In this document: positions 24,107-35,300 of the stretch, one piece after another
Layout: each line of letters starts with the position of its first letter
How positions within the stretch are numbered: position 1 is the stretch's first letter
Assembly: GCA_037783545.1 (NCBI GenBank)
Contig: JBBELK010000454.1
Span: forward strand, 3,100,001-3,164,000
DNA: 64,000 nt
Reading direction: 5' to 3'
Origin: Henricia sp. BOLD:AAB3569
Lineage: Eukaryota; Echinodermata; Asteroidea; Spinulosida; Echinasteridae
Position numbers and translations under genes: made by a program
Notes under the pieces: generated by a model
Seen by the model: the letters and a program-made list of their open reading frames with translations, nothing else
The model's database searches: none
Told to the model about the DNA's origin: nothing

Positions 24107-24990
24107 GTGAAAGGAGGTATTGAGATGGGGTCAATGGTGTTATTACCAGAGGCCCTTAAGCTTTCCAAAAATATAAGTGATGACGTCATCGTACGAAATA
24201 GCGCCCTCTACCGACAAGATGATTACGTAATTAAATATTCAAAAATCAATAACAAATCAACTGTTTGACCTACGATCTTGATTCCTGTGGCATATACGAT
24301 CACTAACAAATGTCTTTAAGATGCGCACAGGGCTTGACCTTTGACCTCGTTTCCTATTGGTCTAACAGATTTTGCCTTGCCATTTGAAAGTGGTACAAGA
24401 TATCTGGATGTGGTCAACTGTATTACACTTGGACCTAGGGTGGTGTATCCAAAAAATATGGCCGTGACCTTTGACCTTGCTCACTTCCGGTCGAAACCGG
24501 AAGTGGCCCTTAGTTTGAAAGTGAAAGGAGGTATTGAGATAGGGTCAATGGTGTTATTACCAGAGGCCCTTAAGCTTTCCAAAAATATAAGTGATGACGT
24601 CATCGTAGGAAATAGCGCCCTCTAGCGACAAGATGATTACGTAATTAAATATTCAAAAATCAATAAAAAATCTACCGTTTGACCTACAAATTTGATTCCT
24701 TCTGCATATACGATCACTAACAAATGTCTTTAAGATGCGCACATGGCTTGACCTTTGACCTCGTTTCCTATTGGTCAAACAGATTTTGCCTTGCCATTTG
24801 AAAGGGGTACAATATATCACGATGGGGTCAACTGTGTTACACTTCGACTAGGGTGGGGTATCCAAACATATAGCAACACCTTTGACCTTCCCTACATGTC
24901 AGATTAAAGTGGCATGTAATAATATTCAATATTTAAAAATCGATAAAAACTCAACCGTTTGACATACGATCGTGATTTATTCATATACAA
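24107..24990. repeat. 414-bp tandem repeat, about 2.3 copies
   Basis: Unit 1 starts at 24107 and unit 2 at 24521, marked by GTGAAAGGAGGTATTGAGAT and later GTGATGACGTCATCG. A third, deleted copy resumes at about 24933. Each full unit carries the perfect DR1 arrangement TGACCTTTGACCT (24335-24347 and 24749-24761), and unit 1 carries a second at 24465-24477. CRE-like TGACGTCA palindromes lie at 24181 and 24595. No coding frame runs through it. Confidence 0.85.
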
Positions 24991-25609
24991 TCACTAACAA
25001 AGGTCATCCCGAACACCACATATGTTTATAAAAAGGAGGGGAACAGCCATGTGTTCGTTTTCAACGAACACATTTCTAGTTTTGTTTTTGCTTTTTTTAA
25101 GTTTACCTCCTGATGAAAACAGTATAGAAATTTTTTATATGGTCTTCTACAGATAATTTGGGGTGGGGGCGGAGACCTGCTTTTTGTTTGTTAAGGGGCG
25201 TTCATATTATCACGGAAAAATGGCTTTGTGCATGCCTGTGCCATTGGTTTCTATATAGCAGCTCATTTTCTGCTTGTGCGCGGCCTATCGTGACGCGTAA
25301 AACGTTTTGAGCTGGGTCAAAGTTCATATTTGTTGAACTTTGACTGCAGTGCGCTGACCTTTCCAACGTGCAGCCAATGAGGTATCAGAGAAGCCCCAAG
25401 TTACCGGGGTGGAATTTTCTATTTTGAAAAGATCAGCGATTGGGATCATGCAATGTGTTAAGCACAGCGTACATGTACAAGCATGGTTTTTCTGCAATAG
25501 TGTGAACACCCCTTTAGATTGTTACACATTAAATTGCTGATTTAATCTTTAGAAATGTTCATAATGACTGGAATTGACTGTTAGGATTTAAAGCCTGTGA
25601 CCACACACC

Positions 25610-26040
25610 CTACATCAGCCCGTTTACACACGATTCGCCTTTGCCGAATCAAACTCCGCAATTTCCAAAAAGGGGGGTTCAAGCCGGGTAGGCGGCACTA
25701 AGTGTAAACGCAAAAGGTGAATTGAAAAAGGCGGATCAGACCCGGGTCTGATACGCCTTTGGCCTATAAATACAGATTCGGCAATTTGAGTGTCCTTGGG
25801 GCAGTGCCCCGCCGTGTGGTAGATCTAATTGACCAATCTGGCACCAGTTCGCAACACCTAACAACTCACGCATGCGCTGCAGTTACAACTAGTGGTGACT
25901 TTTGCGGTTTCTGGAGGCGAGTTGAAGCCGGATCGAGGTGTAGTGTAAACGCAGCAAATGTTCAGTTTTGTGGTCCCAATAAAAATGCTGGGTCTGTGTT
26001 CACCTTTGCCGGTTTGAGTGTAAACACGGTGCAAGTACGT
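25610..26040. mobile_element. GTGTAAAC-rich repeat element
   Basis: GTTTACACACGATTCGCC on the left is roughly mirrored by GCCGGTTTGAGTGTAAACAC on the right, with GTGTAAACGC repeats inside. It overlaps a 128-codon open frame that I reject as a gene. Related phrases occur at 52190 and 56690. Confidence 0.4.
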
Positions 26041-26337
26041 GCCCACTCACTCAAAAGTGCTGACCATAATGGTCCTCAGATGTACTTATGTAGTAGTACG
26101 GTCCTTGTTAATAATCCTTTTCAATACACATTTGGCCGCATTTGACCTTGCTCCCTTGCTCAATAAGGCAGACCTAGGAATCTGAATAAAACAAGCAAAT
26201 TTCTCAAATTTTTGTAAGAAAAAGGTAACGACCATACCCTAAGGGCTCGACAGAGATTTATAGGTAACAGCTAGGCTGCTTTGTGCATCATTGACCAACA
26301 ACAAAAGCTTGGTATGTGGGTCACTAGCTTCTTTTCC

Positions 26338-26600
26338 TTAAAGGAGCTTGTTCAGATTTTTCCAGAAAATGGATTTCGTTCTAAACCTAACCTAACAATC
26401 ATATAAAATATACCTCCCCAAAATACTATCCATGGGGAGAAAACGGGAAATTTGCAATCTCCAATTTGGATGTTGAAGCAAAAAGGTTGCTTTATGGAAC
26501 CAGATAAATTAGTTTACAAAACATTGGTGTTTTTTTTATGATATCCTTGCAAATATCAGACTGGGAGTGCAAAATTTCAGAATGGTAATGAGAATTCCTC
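26338..26600. mobile_element. Dispersed element, TTAAAGGAGC family
   Basis: It begins CTTAAAGGAGCTTGTTCAGA and includes ATCCATGGGGAGAAAACGGG and TTAGTTTACAAAACATTGG. The right terminus was not found. Confidence 0.5.
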
Positions 26601-27419
26601 ATGAAGGAAAATTGCATCATCGCTATTTACCGGAAAATTTTGAATAAGACCCGTTTCTACCGAGCAAAATTTGATATAAATATACACATTCGCCACTAAT
26701 TCTTCTTAATATGACATGATAATGCCCAACAACATTTTTAATTTAGTGTGGAAACATGATTTTGGCAGTGAGAAAATTTCAAGTTTTTCTTTGAAAACAC
26801 ATTATTTTTATGTCGTGCTCCATAGAAATGGAGTCTTAAACTGACGAACGTGTATGTCATTTTTCCCCAAAAATGTTCCTCTTTTAGGTTAAATGGGTTG
26901 CAATAGAAACACACCTACATGTAAATACATGTATGCATCTCTATGCTGTACATGTATCCACCACTGTACCGCCTAAAATGACCCCGACTCTTCGCACACA
27001 CACACATATCAATGGAGGCACATTTATGAAACGAAAAACGCAAGGCCAAAATTCTAGCATGATTGCACATGACACCGGAACCGCGGAGCGAGGACAATCA
27101 CCGTTATTACGCGGGCAACTGACCGTCTCAAATTAACAGGCCTGAATAGTCGATCATTTGTCTTTTTTCTCGCAATTAGTGCTTTCTTCGCAATTACCAT
27201 CTGTTCTATTTTTGGAAACGAGGAAAATTACAGTCAAAGACCTCAAAGCCAGAAATTAGGCTAAAGTATGTCAAACGCTCCAGAAAAAAAAAAGATACAT
27301 GGATTTTGGGTAATTTTGTGTCATTTTACTTCGGTTTACATGTAACATCATATTTAAATAGGGCATAGGCCTATAAATTGGGTCTTTCCACAGTAAAGGG
27401 GGCATTTTGGCAACACAGA
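26601..27419. other. No gene seen
   Basis: This is AT-rich with a small GC-richer patch at 26960-27130. Short open frames occur on both strands, with no recognisable family. Confidence 0.45.
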
Positions 27420-27849
27420 GGAAATACCTTTGTCTGGTGTCAAAATAAAAGAAATAAGTAAGCTGTTCTGAAGAGATAACTTAGGCCCAAAAAGGGTTAC
27501 AAATAGTGTTACAACATGCTTTTCTAAAAACCCCGTGTACAAATTTCCGACGGACATTACATTTTAGGCCGTCCTGGTGACGAGCGTACTATATTTGAAA
27601 TTTGTACTAAAATGGCAGCTTCAGTCTACATTTGTTTACGTTTCGGTAAGAGTTGAGAAATTGATTAGAAATTGTTTTTTCTTTAAAATGACTCCTCAAA
27701 CATCGGCAAGTGCAGATTTGATAAAAAAAATCCGAAATATAGGAGTGAGACAAATTTGAAATTTTGTGAGGAAACAATTACCAATTTTTCAGCCATGATC
27801 AGCTTCTCAATTTTTTTATTTTTTGTTTCCTTCCACAAGAGTTTACCAA

Positions 27850-28010
27850 GGGCGTGTTTGGTTCAGACGGATCTGGATCCGGATCCGGATCTAGATCTGC
27901 GCAGACCTATGAAGAACTCGTTCATTTCACGCAGATCCTGATCGAGATCTGTGATCCTTCTTGAGCGGTGGTTCAGCACTAGATCCAAAATGGCGACGTG
28001 GACATGGCGA
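27850..28010. mobile_element. Element AGGGCGTGTTTGGTTCAGAC, copy 1 (partial)
   Basis: It begins AAGGGCGTGTTTGGTTCAGA, then a GGATCC/GGATCT run, and includes GATCCAAAATGGCGACGTGG. The same order is found in reverse at 42120-42510. Confidence 0.6.
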
Positions 28011-28504
28011 TGAATTTTGTGTTTGTAAATGATTTCCTTTCAATTCTCCGTGGCAACACACAATACAAACAAATTTAGGCCACTTGTTTATTTACGATGA
28101 ATGTCATAGGTGAAGTTCGGTACAGACATTTTACAAATTTGGTAAATAAATTGTTCTTCACATGATTTGAGATCATTGTTGAGAGCAGTTTCGTTTGTGT
28201 CTGTGCAGTGAAACATCTCAAGATCCGGATTCGGATCTGTGATGAAATAAACATGCCACAAGTACACAATATACAAGTCAAGATAAGACATACAAAACTC
28301 GGTACTCACTCAAACCCAACTTCACTCGTCCATTAGCCGACTCAGAATGTAGGTCGTTGAAAGACGGACATCTCTATGTATGCAATCCAACACAACTTTA
28401 GCCCCACAGTTAGACATCATCATCATCCCTTTGAGCTGTTCGGTTACCTGTCAAAAAGTTGAAGTTGTGAACATTTAAGAAAAGAATACTAAAGTGAAAA
28501 TAAT

Positions 28505-28770
28505 AATTTTTCTTTCTGGTATTCATGCCAAGGATTCCTCAAAAGTGCCCTGTCACTCGCAAGCGTGAGGAAACCCATGAATAATTAGAATTAGAAATGG
28601 CCAGAGACACCGGGGAATCCCCTTGCTCTTCAGGAAAGAATGCTCTGGGATCTTTAAAGTGCGTTACCGTTAACTAACACACTGAACCAACGGTTTTACA
28701 TCCCTTCCAAAGGATGGAGCAAGTGTGGTTGAGTGCCTTGCTCGAGGGCACCCTTTGTGAGTTGCCAAGG
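28505..28770 (-). repeat. SINE family B, truncated copy
   Basis: The reverse complement of the family-B body is present from the tail (GGTATTCATGCCAAGGATTCC) to CTCGAGGGCACC. The tRNA head is missing, giving a 5'-truncated copy. Confidence 0.65.
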
Positions 28771-29389
28771 TTACTGGGTCTACACGAAAAGACAGATTAA
28801 ATGATTGGAAAACTTAAATACAGAGCAATTCTTCACAACAGATTCTTCACAAAATGACTAATTTTGTGAGTCCTGACATGGATAAAAACCCTCCTGGATT
28901 GTCAATTAACCTTGGGGATTTTTAGATGTGTTTGGAGTCACAGAATGAACGTGTTTTCATCAACGTCCTCTCCGAAATCCGGGAGGCCGGGTTGGCAGCT
29001 CTGCAAATAGCCTTACATAACTAAAGAATCACATTGAATAAACTGCCTTGTACAAATTTCAGCCACACAGATGTAGTAATATTACTTCAAAAATTTTGAA
29101 AAATCCATGCATGGTGTTTGTGTATGAATGAATGGTTAGATATTTGTCTGCAGACAACTTTTTTAAAAACTACTTCAGTTGGCAATTTCTCCTACAAAAG
29201 TATCATTTTACACGAAAAAGAAATCATGTTTGTTACCATTGCTATCAACACTTTTATAGTCAGGTTTTTTTTGTCAACTTGTGAAGTAAAATTTTTGGAG
29301 GTTTTGCAGTGTAGACCGCACCGTCAAGAAATGCATAGTAAATTTTGATTTTTAGTACAGATTTGCACATGGTTATATGCCCAGGGGCT

Positions 29390-29782
29390 GGGGCCAATTT
29401 CATAAAGTTGTTTAGCAGAAACAAATTTGCTAAATCCAAAATTTGTTTGCTTTATAAAAATGAGTTAATAGTCAAAATTGTATGTCAACTTGTGTTCTTA
29501 TCTTAGCAGGAATAGTAGAACACCAGTCAATTGTAATACGTATCACATAAACCAATAAATGTTCGATTGCTAGCCCATTTTTAATAAATCAAACAAATTT
29601 TGCATTAAAGGCACAGGCTCGTCAGCAATGCGCGCCCGCCAAATTTGTGCCACGCAATACGGAGCTCCATAGCAAAGGCATGGAGCTGCGTGTTTCGAGC
29701 ACGAATTTGGCGGGCGCGCATTGCTGACGAGCCTGTGCCTTTAAGCAAACTTTTTTGCTAAACAGCTTTATGAAATTGGTCC
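29390..29782. mobile_element. MITE, GGGGCCAATTTC family, with nested TTAA element
   Basis: Family termini GGGGCCAATTTCATAAAG and TTATGAAATTGGTCC bound 393 bp. The arms are separated by a complete palindromic TTAA element at 29605-29744. Confidence 0.75.
29605..29744. mobile_element. Palindromic TTAA MITE (AGGCACAGGCTCGTCAGC), copy 1
   Basis: A 132-bp almost perfect hairpin (GCACAGGCTCGTCAGCAATG and its complement) lies between TTAA at 29605-29608 and TTAA at 29741-29744. TTAA target duplication is typical of piggyBac-type transposition. A near-identical copy is at 35309-35448. Confidence 0.85.
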
Positions 29783-29988
29783 AAGGAGGCAGTTAAGAAA
29801 CTCTTTAATTTTGAAAGTAAAATTTGTCATAGAATTTACAGTTAGTGCAGGTTGGTTGATAAGTAATCCGGCATAAACGCTTGGAAATAAATACCATACA
29901 CTAATTCTTCCTTGTGACATGATATTATGCCCCAGAAAGTAAAATTGTTGTGAGGAAACATGATTTTAGCACTGAGAAAAGTTCATGT

Positions 29989-30345
29989 GGGGTACTGTGG
30001 CCGAGTGGTTTGGGTCATTGACTCGCAATCATAGGTAAAAACTTGGGGTTGCGGGTTCGAACCTCCCCCTGGCTGTGGTACCTGTGCCCTTGAGCAAGGC
30101 ACTCAACCACACTTGCTCTATCCTTTGGAAGGGATGTAAAGCCGTTGGTTGGTCCAGTGTGTTGGGTAACGGTAACGCACTTTAAAGATCCCAGAGCATT
30201 CTTTCGTGAAGAGCAAGGGGATTTCCCAGTGTCTCTGGCCATTTCTAATTCTTCATGGGTTTCCTCATGCTTGCGAGCGACAGTGCAATGGGCACTTTTA
30301 AGGAATCCTTGGTGTGAATACCAGAAAGAAAAAATAATAATAAAA
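29989..30345 (+). repeat. tRNA-derived SINE, family B (class II tRNA-like head), full copy
   Basis: The head GTACTGTGGCCGAGTGGTTT ... GCGGGTTCGAACCTCC resembles a Ser/Leu-type tRNA with a long variable arm. The body includes TTGAGCAAGGCACTCAACC, GGAAGGGATGTAAAGCCGTT and CAGAGCATTCTTTCGTGAAG. It ends in an A/T-rich simple tail (AATAATAATAAAAATAAT). Confidence 0.75.
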
Positions 30346-31129
30346 ATAATGTTTTTCTTTGAAAACACTTGGAATTTGTATGTCACACTCCTGCATGCCA
30401 TGTCAACTGGTGAACGTGTATGGTATTTTTTCCCCCAATGGATTGTGTAGGCCTAGGCCTACTTGAATGTTAACTTTAGACAGGCTACCTCATAATATGT
30501 TATGGCCCGCACAGACAAGGGCCAAAACCGTCACGTCGTAAGCTGTGCCCAAAATTCTCTTTTGATTCCTAAATCTTCCAATTATTTGTCCAAAGGATCT
30601 GTCCTTCCTAGGACGCTTTGTCGTCGATATAAGCATGGAGGAAGATATAAGTCGGTCGTCCTGTACTGGAAACAGCATTCAAGCTATCACAACCACGCAG
30701 TATTTCTTGCCATTCAATCCTACCGCGTGTACTGTGCGAGCAACCACGTGCTATCCGTTTTCGTGTCTTTTCGCGCAATTTTACAGCGGTCTTGAAGGGC
30801 GCCCTCTGTTGAAATCAAGAGGATCTCGTTCAGGAGATTTACGAAATGTTGGCTTAGACTTTGCAGCTAGCCTAAAGCGACTGCATTTACATATTTCAGC
30901 TTTAAAATAATGTATTTTTTCTATTACTTGTTTTGGTGATTTTTAAAGGTATCTGAAACGAGCAGTCGTGTTTTTTGAAATCTTTTCCTAGTTGCAACAT
31001 TGAGGGCGCACTTCACGATATGCTGCTAGCCTAAAGCCCACATTTCTGAAAGTTTCAAGTTCTGAAGTCTGAACATTTGCCACATTTTGTATATCAAAAC
31101 AGGTCAAATTTTACTGATAAAAAGAACAA
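30346..31129. other. No gene seen; GC-richer patch with 91-codon frame
   Basis: The patch at 30490-30910 is less AT-rich than its surroundings and holds an open plus frame from ATG 30635 (MEEDISRSSCTGNS...). It also contains GGGCGCCCTCTGTTGAAATC, a phrase typical of repeat-rich invertebrate DNA. A short non-conserved first exon cannot be excluded. Confidence 0.3.
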
Positions 31130-31284
31130 CAGACCGTATCAATTAGTTGCCATCTTGTGGGGCAGCTTTTGATATTTAAATTGTCAACAATGATAAGCAC
31201 AAAATATGCAACCATGCGCATGCATCATTTTCAAGTAACAAAGAAACTGCCCTACAAGATGGCAGCTATTCAATATGGTCTATA
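31130..31284. mobile_element. MITE, TATAGACCGTATC family, copy 2
   Basis: The arms CAGACCGTATCAATTAGTTG and AGCTATTCAATATGGTCTATA match the family, as do the inner GCCATCTTGTGGGGCAG and CTGCCCTACAAGATGGC. Confidence 0.7.
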
Positions 31285-31382
31285 ACTGTACATAGAGACC
31301 CCTCATTTTAAAGGGGTTTTCAAGCACTTGAAAATTAAGGAGCAAAGTACACAAACTGAGTACGAGTGAATGCACTTTAATT

Positions 31383-31388
31383 TTATTG
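31383..31388 (-). terminator. Candidate poly(A) signal of the RING gene
   Basis: Read on the minus strand this is AATAAA within ATCAATAAAATTAAAG, about 960 nt past the RING-gene stop. It is a plausible signal in an AT-rich 3' region, which would give a 3' UTR of roughly 1 kb containing the decayed RING copy at 31839-31990. No transcript evidence is available. Confidence 0.3.
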
Positions 31389-31511
31389 ATACAAACTTGC
31401 ATAGAATAAATGTAGTCAATATTTCAAAATAAACATGCTCTTAAGTTAATATTTTTTACTCAAACAATGTTCTTTCACATGTTTTTGCCAATAGTTAAAG
31501 CTAAATTGTCT

Positions 31512-31668
31512 TAAGCGGGCCTCCCACTGTTCGATTTTTGCCACAAATTTCCAACGATTTGGTACGATTGTGTATAGAGTCTATAGACAGTCTCTGGTAA
31601 TCTCACCAAATCGTACCTAATCGTTGGAAATTCATGGCAAAAATCGCAGTGGGAGGCCTGCTTTAAAC
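31512..31668. mobile_element. MITE TTAAGCGGGCCTCCCACTG
   Basis: Termini TTAAGCGGGCCTCCCACTG and CAGTGGGAGGCCTGCTTTAA and inner AAATTTCCAACGATTTGGTA with TACCTAATCGTTGGAAATT are inverted. The TTAA-like ends suggest the same insertion class as 29605-29744. Confidence 0.75.
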
Positions 31669-31838
31669 TACTAAGGAGAATCTTAATCTTTTTGTTATTA
31701 TTTTGACAATTATTATTTTTTAGAAATTTATATTTTTTTGGTATTCATACAAAATATGCTCTTTTACAATTTTTAATTAAACTTAATTCTCCAACCACCA
31801 CCTTACTGAAAATAAAAGGAAATGGATGCTAACTCTGT

Positions 31839-31990
31839 CTGGCACTTGTAAGTCCTGATAACATCCCCGATGGGTACAAAGAGGCCGAACCGAACCCACC
31901 AAGACCAACACGCTCACAATATCTACAACACAAACACAATGCAAATGGTATACCACACAGGAGGTCCACGACACGCGCCAACACAGCACG
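31839..31990 (-). pseudogene. Decayed partial copy of the RING-encoding exon
   Basis: Positions 31839-31874 match the 3' end of the true RING exon (32361-32396) at about 29 of 36 bases, covering the codons for PIRDVIRAYRCQ. Upstream on the minus strand, one frame keeps scattered RING-like positions (V-x-C, VVY, H-x-C-x-C, GS, P-x-C) in the right order and spacing. Most zinc ligands are lost and a frameshift precedes the tail. It lies about 500 bp downstream of the intact exon, so it would fall in the 3' UTR or just beyond. A partial tandem duplication that has decayed fits best. Confidence 0.5.
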
Positions 31991-32351
31991 TTTCGTGGAC
32001 CATCTGTGCCGTGGGCAACAAAAAGCGCACCAAGAGTATGACACAACTGAGGTCATAACGACACAACCGTGAGTCTGTGCGCTTTCTTGTCATCTGCCAT
32101 CAAAATGAATGTAGAGGTGGCGTGCATGGATGTGTCGCAATTCGTGTCGTATATGCTGACCGATTTTTTTAACAGGTTCGAAAGTGTCAGAACTTGACCC
32201 CACGACACACGCACGACACACCATGTCGTGTTTGAGTCATGGGGTGCGTCGGAATCTTGAACTCACTGCCCCGACACCCCTGCTTCCCAACACAACTGGG
32301 GTCATTTGTGTTGGAAAGCGTGTCAGGCTTGGTGTGTTTAGTCCCTATATT

Positions 32352-35300
32352 TTAATCCTTCTGGCACCTGTAAGCCCGTATAACATCTCTGATAGGTGCC
32401 CGGCACATCGGGCAATGGGACCCCATGCCTTTGAGTCTCAAACCGCAGTTGATACAGCAGCACATATGACCGCATTGGTACAGCACCGCATCGACCGATT
32501 TCTCGAGGCAAATCACGCAGGAACCCTCGCTAGCTGGCCGGCTAGGTGGTATTGGGACTTGGTTGGTGGCACCTGATTGGAGACAAAAAGTAAGTTACAG
32601 ATGAAATTTCATGGTGAAATGTGAACATTGTAAATACACCGTGAATATTTTTTCTTTTTTCATGCAACATAGTTGGAGAGAATGGACCGAATGAGAGATG
32701 ACGTCAACAATTGTAAACAAAACGACGTCGCGCACAGGTTCATGGGATTGTTTGGAGTACTTTAATTAAATAGCCTGTGAGGTATAGCGTTGGTCCGTGA
32801 ATTTGACATCGTAGGTGCTTTGCTACAGACTAGTTCCCAGTCCTCATCCCCTTCCTATATGAGGACAGGTACACGCCGCCACGTTTGGCAATAAATATCC
32901 AGGAATTCTTGGAGGTTTATGCAAATTACTCAAATGCTCGTTAACATGCCCGGATCATGCATATATTTAATACAACGACCAATCACGCTTGGTTATTGCT
33001 CGGTGTGTGCCTGTCCTTGTATAGCGGAGAGGACAGTCTAGCTTTGCTACTGCAAAATTTTGTCACCAAAAATACTCCAGAGACTCTTCAGAGGTGGCTC
33101 TAGTGCCGGGAGCTAACTGCATCCCAATTAGTTGAAGAGCGTAATGTAAACTACAGTGCATTTAACGTACACAAAAAAACAAAAAAAAACAATGAGCAGC
33201 GGTTGAGCAAGTATTGTTATGTCATCTCACATGTAGGCCATTGGCATTTTTTTGTCGTCATACCTGGCACATTTTGGCCACCGAGGGCAGCAGCCACCTC
33301 TTGTCGTATGGATCGCTGCATGTCCATCTGGAGTTCAAAGGTCAATCTCAGCATGGTTTGCATTTCGTTCAGCTGGCGTTGTATCAGTTCCATCTCTGGC
33401 CCAGCCTTAGAGGGAAAATTAACGTGAACAGATTAAAGCCATGATATGATATAGAGATTATTCAGGAAGCTTTCTTTGCAAAATGGGATTTTTTGCTCTT
33501 AGTCAAAGGCCCAATGTATCATTTGCAAGATGAAACTTTTTACAGATTCCTGGAATAAGGGCATAACATATCTAAAGAAGAATGTTGGTAAACTAGCCTG
33601 CAGAAATTTCAGCTACATAGATGCAGCAATGCATCTGAAAACCTTGACAATGGTTTTGTCGAGTGAATGGTACTAATGTTTTTTAAAATACATCTTTTAA
33701 GTTGTCATTTTCTTACTCCACCTGGAATTTCCAGGTACTTTGTGGAATTTCCATTGTATTTTCGTGAGCCAGGATATGTCGCCAGTTTCCAGTTTTGGTC
33801 TCATAAACCTCAAACCAGCCTGTGCGAGAAGCAACTCATTTCTGCACAACAGGACTTAATTTCATAAAGCTGTTAAGCAGAAAAATGTGCTTAATCCAAA
33901 ATTTATTTGCTTTGCAAAAAAGGGTCAGCGGTCAAAATCGTATGTCAACTTGTGTTCTTGGGCAAGAGTAGCAAAACACCAGTCAATTGTAATACACATC
34001 CCATAAGATTCTGACTGCTAACCCATTTTTTATTAAGCATTTTATTTCTGCTAAACACCTTTTTGAATTTGGCCCCTTGTCACATATGAATTTCTATGAA
34101 GGCATAAAAAATGATGAATACACAAAATTAGAAACGCTTGCTGCAAACTTACCCTCGTTGCGGGGCCACCAGCAGAATCCATTGTGGTTTGTTGCACTGC
34201 CGGACCATGGATACCCAGGTGACCAAAGTCATTGCGTCTGTGTTGACTGCTCCGTCGCAGTGACTGAACGAAGTTCTGTACGCTCATACCGTCCGATTCT
34301 GTCTGTTGTAGATGCGCCTGGAAAGTCGAAAAGAAAAGAAGTATGTTTGAAGATCTATGAGCAGCTAAAAATTGAAAAGATTTTTATTGTAGAGATTTGT
34401 CAGAGAATAAAAACATACAAGGGTCATTCAAAGGCTGCGTTCAGGCGTGTACTCATGTTAGCACAAGTAGTACTCCTGCACGCACAAACAGGAAGAATAA
34501 TGACGCTCGGATCAGTGAGAGTATACTCTCGCTACTCCCCGACAAATGGGGAGTGTGCTCTTACTCATGACGAGTGCCGTGTGACTTGTACGAAGATGTC
34601 AGAACATGGGTGGAGTTTAATAATAATAATAATAGCAAGTTCTTATATAGCGCATTCCATGTCTGTCGACATCTCAATGCGCTTTACAAGTACCTAGAAA
34701 CTGCCTAAACATCGAGATACATAGGCGTGTGGCGCCTTCGGCTGCCGAGCCAGAAACACCGGGGAGAATCCCCTTCTCTTTACGAATGAATGCTCTGGGA
34801 TCTTTTAAGTGCGTTACACAACACACTGGACCAACGGCTTTACATCCCTTCCGAAGGATGGAGCAAGTGTGTTTAAGTGCCTTGCTCAAGGGCACAGGCA
34901 CCGCAGCCGGGGATCGAACCCGCAACCCCAGGTTTTCACCCGAGTAATGCGAGTCAGTGGCCTAAACCGCTCGGCCACATGTTAACTTAATTAACTCAAT
35001 TCACTAATAAGGTTTGTTCCAGACAGTATGAAAGAACACAGAAAATTTCTTGGGGTTTTATGTGATGTATGTCTGTATAACTATTTTCTTCAGTTTCTCT
35101 TGAGAAACTGAAGATGTTTCTGCCATTATTACCATCATTGTGTTCTCCAGTGTCCCCCTGAAGTTGCTGTTGAGCATGGTTGAAACCACTTGTCGTTGCA
35201 CTAAATCGCTGATCTCAAAGACCGCCTCCTCACGTTGTGCATGCTGTAGGTAGGCCACCATGTCCACATTGCCTCTACCCGATTGCGGCACAGCACTGTG

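Noticed and set aside
25759-26145. 128-codon plus-strand open frame
   Set aside because: It lies inside a GTGTAAAC-rich repeat element and shows no recognisable protein signature.
32184-32576. 130-codon plus-strand open frame
   Set aside because: It overlaps the RING-encoding exon in antisense, and the minus frame has full zinc-ligand spacing and splice sites.
34077-34697. 206-codon plus-strand open frame
   Set aside because: It runs through a MITE end, the antisense of RING exon 5 and a SINE tail. It has no domain and mixed composition.
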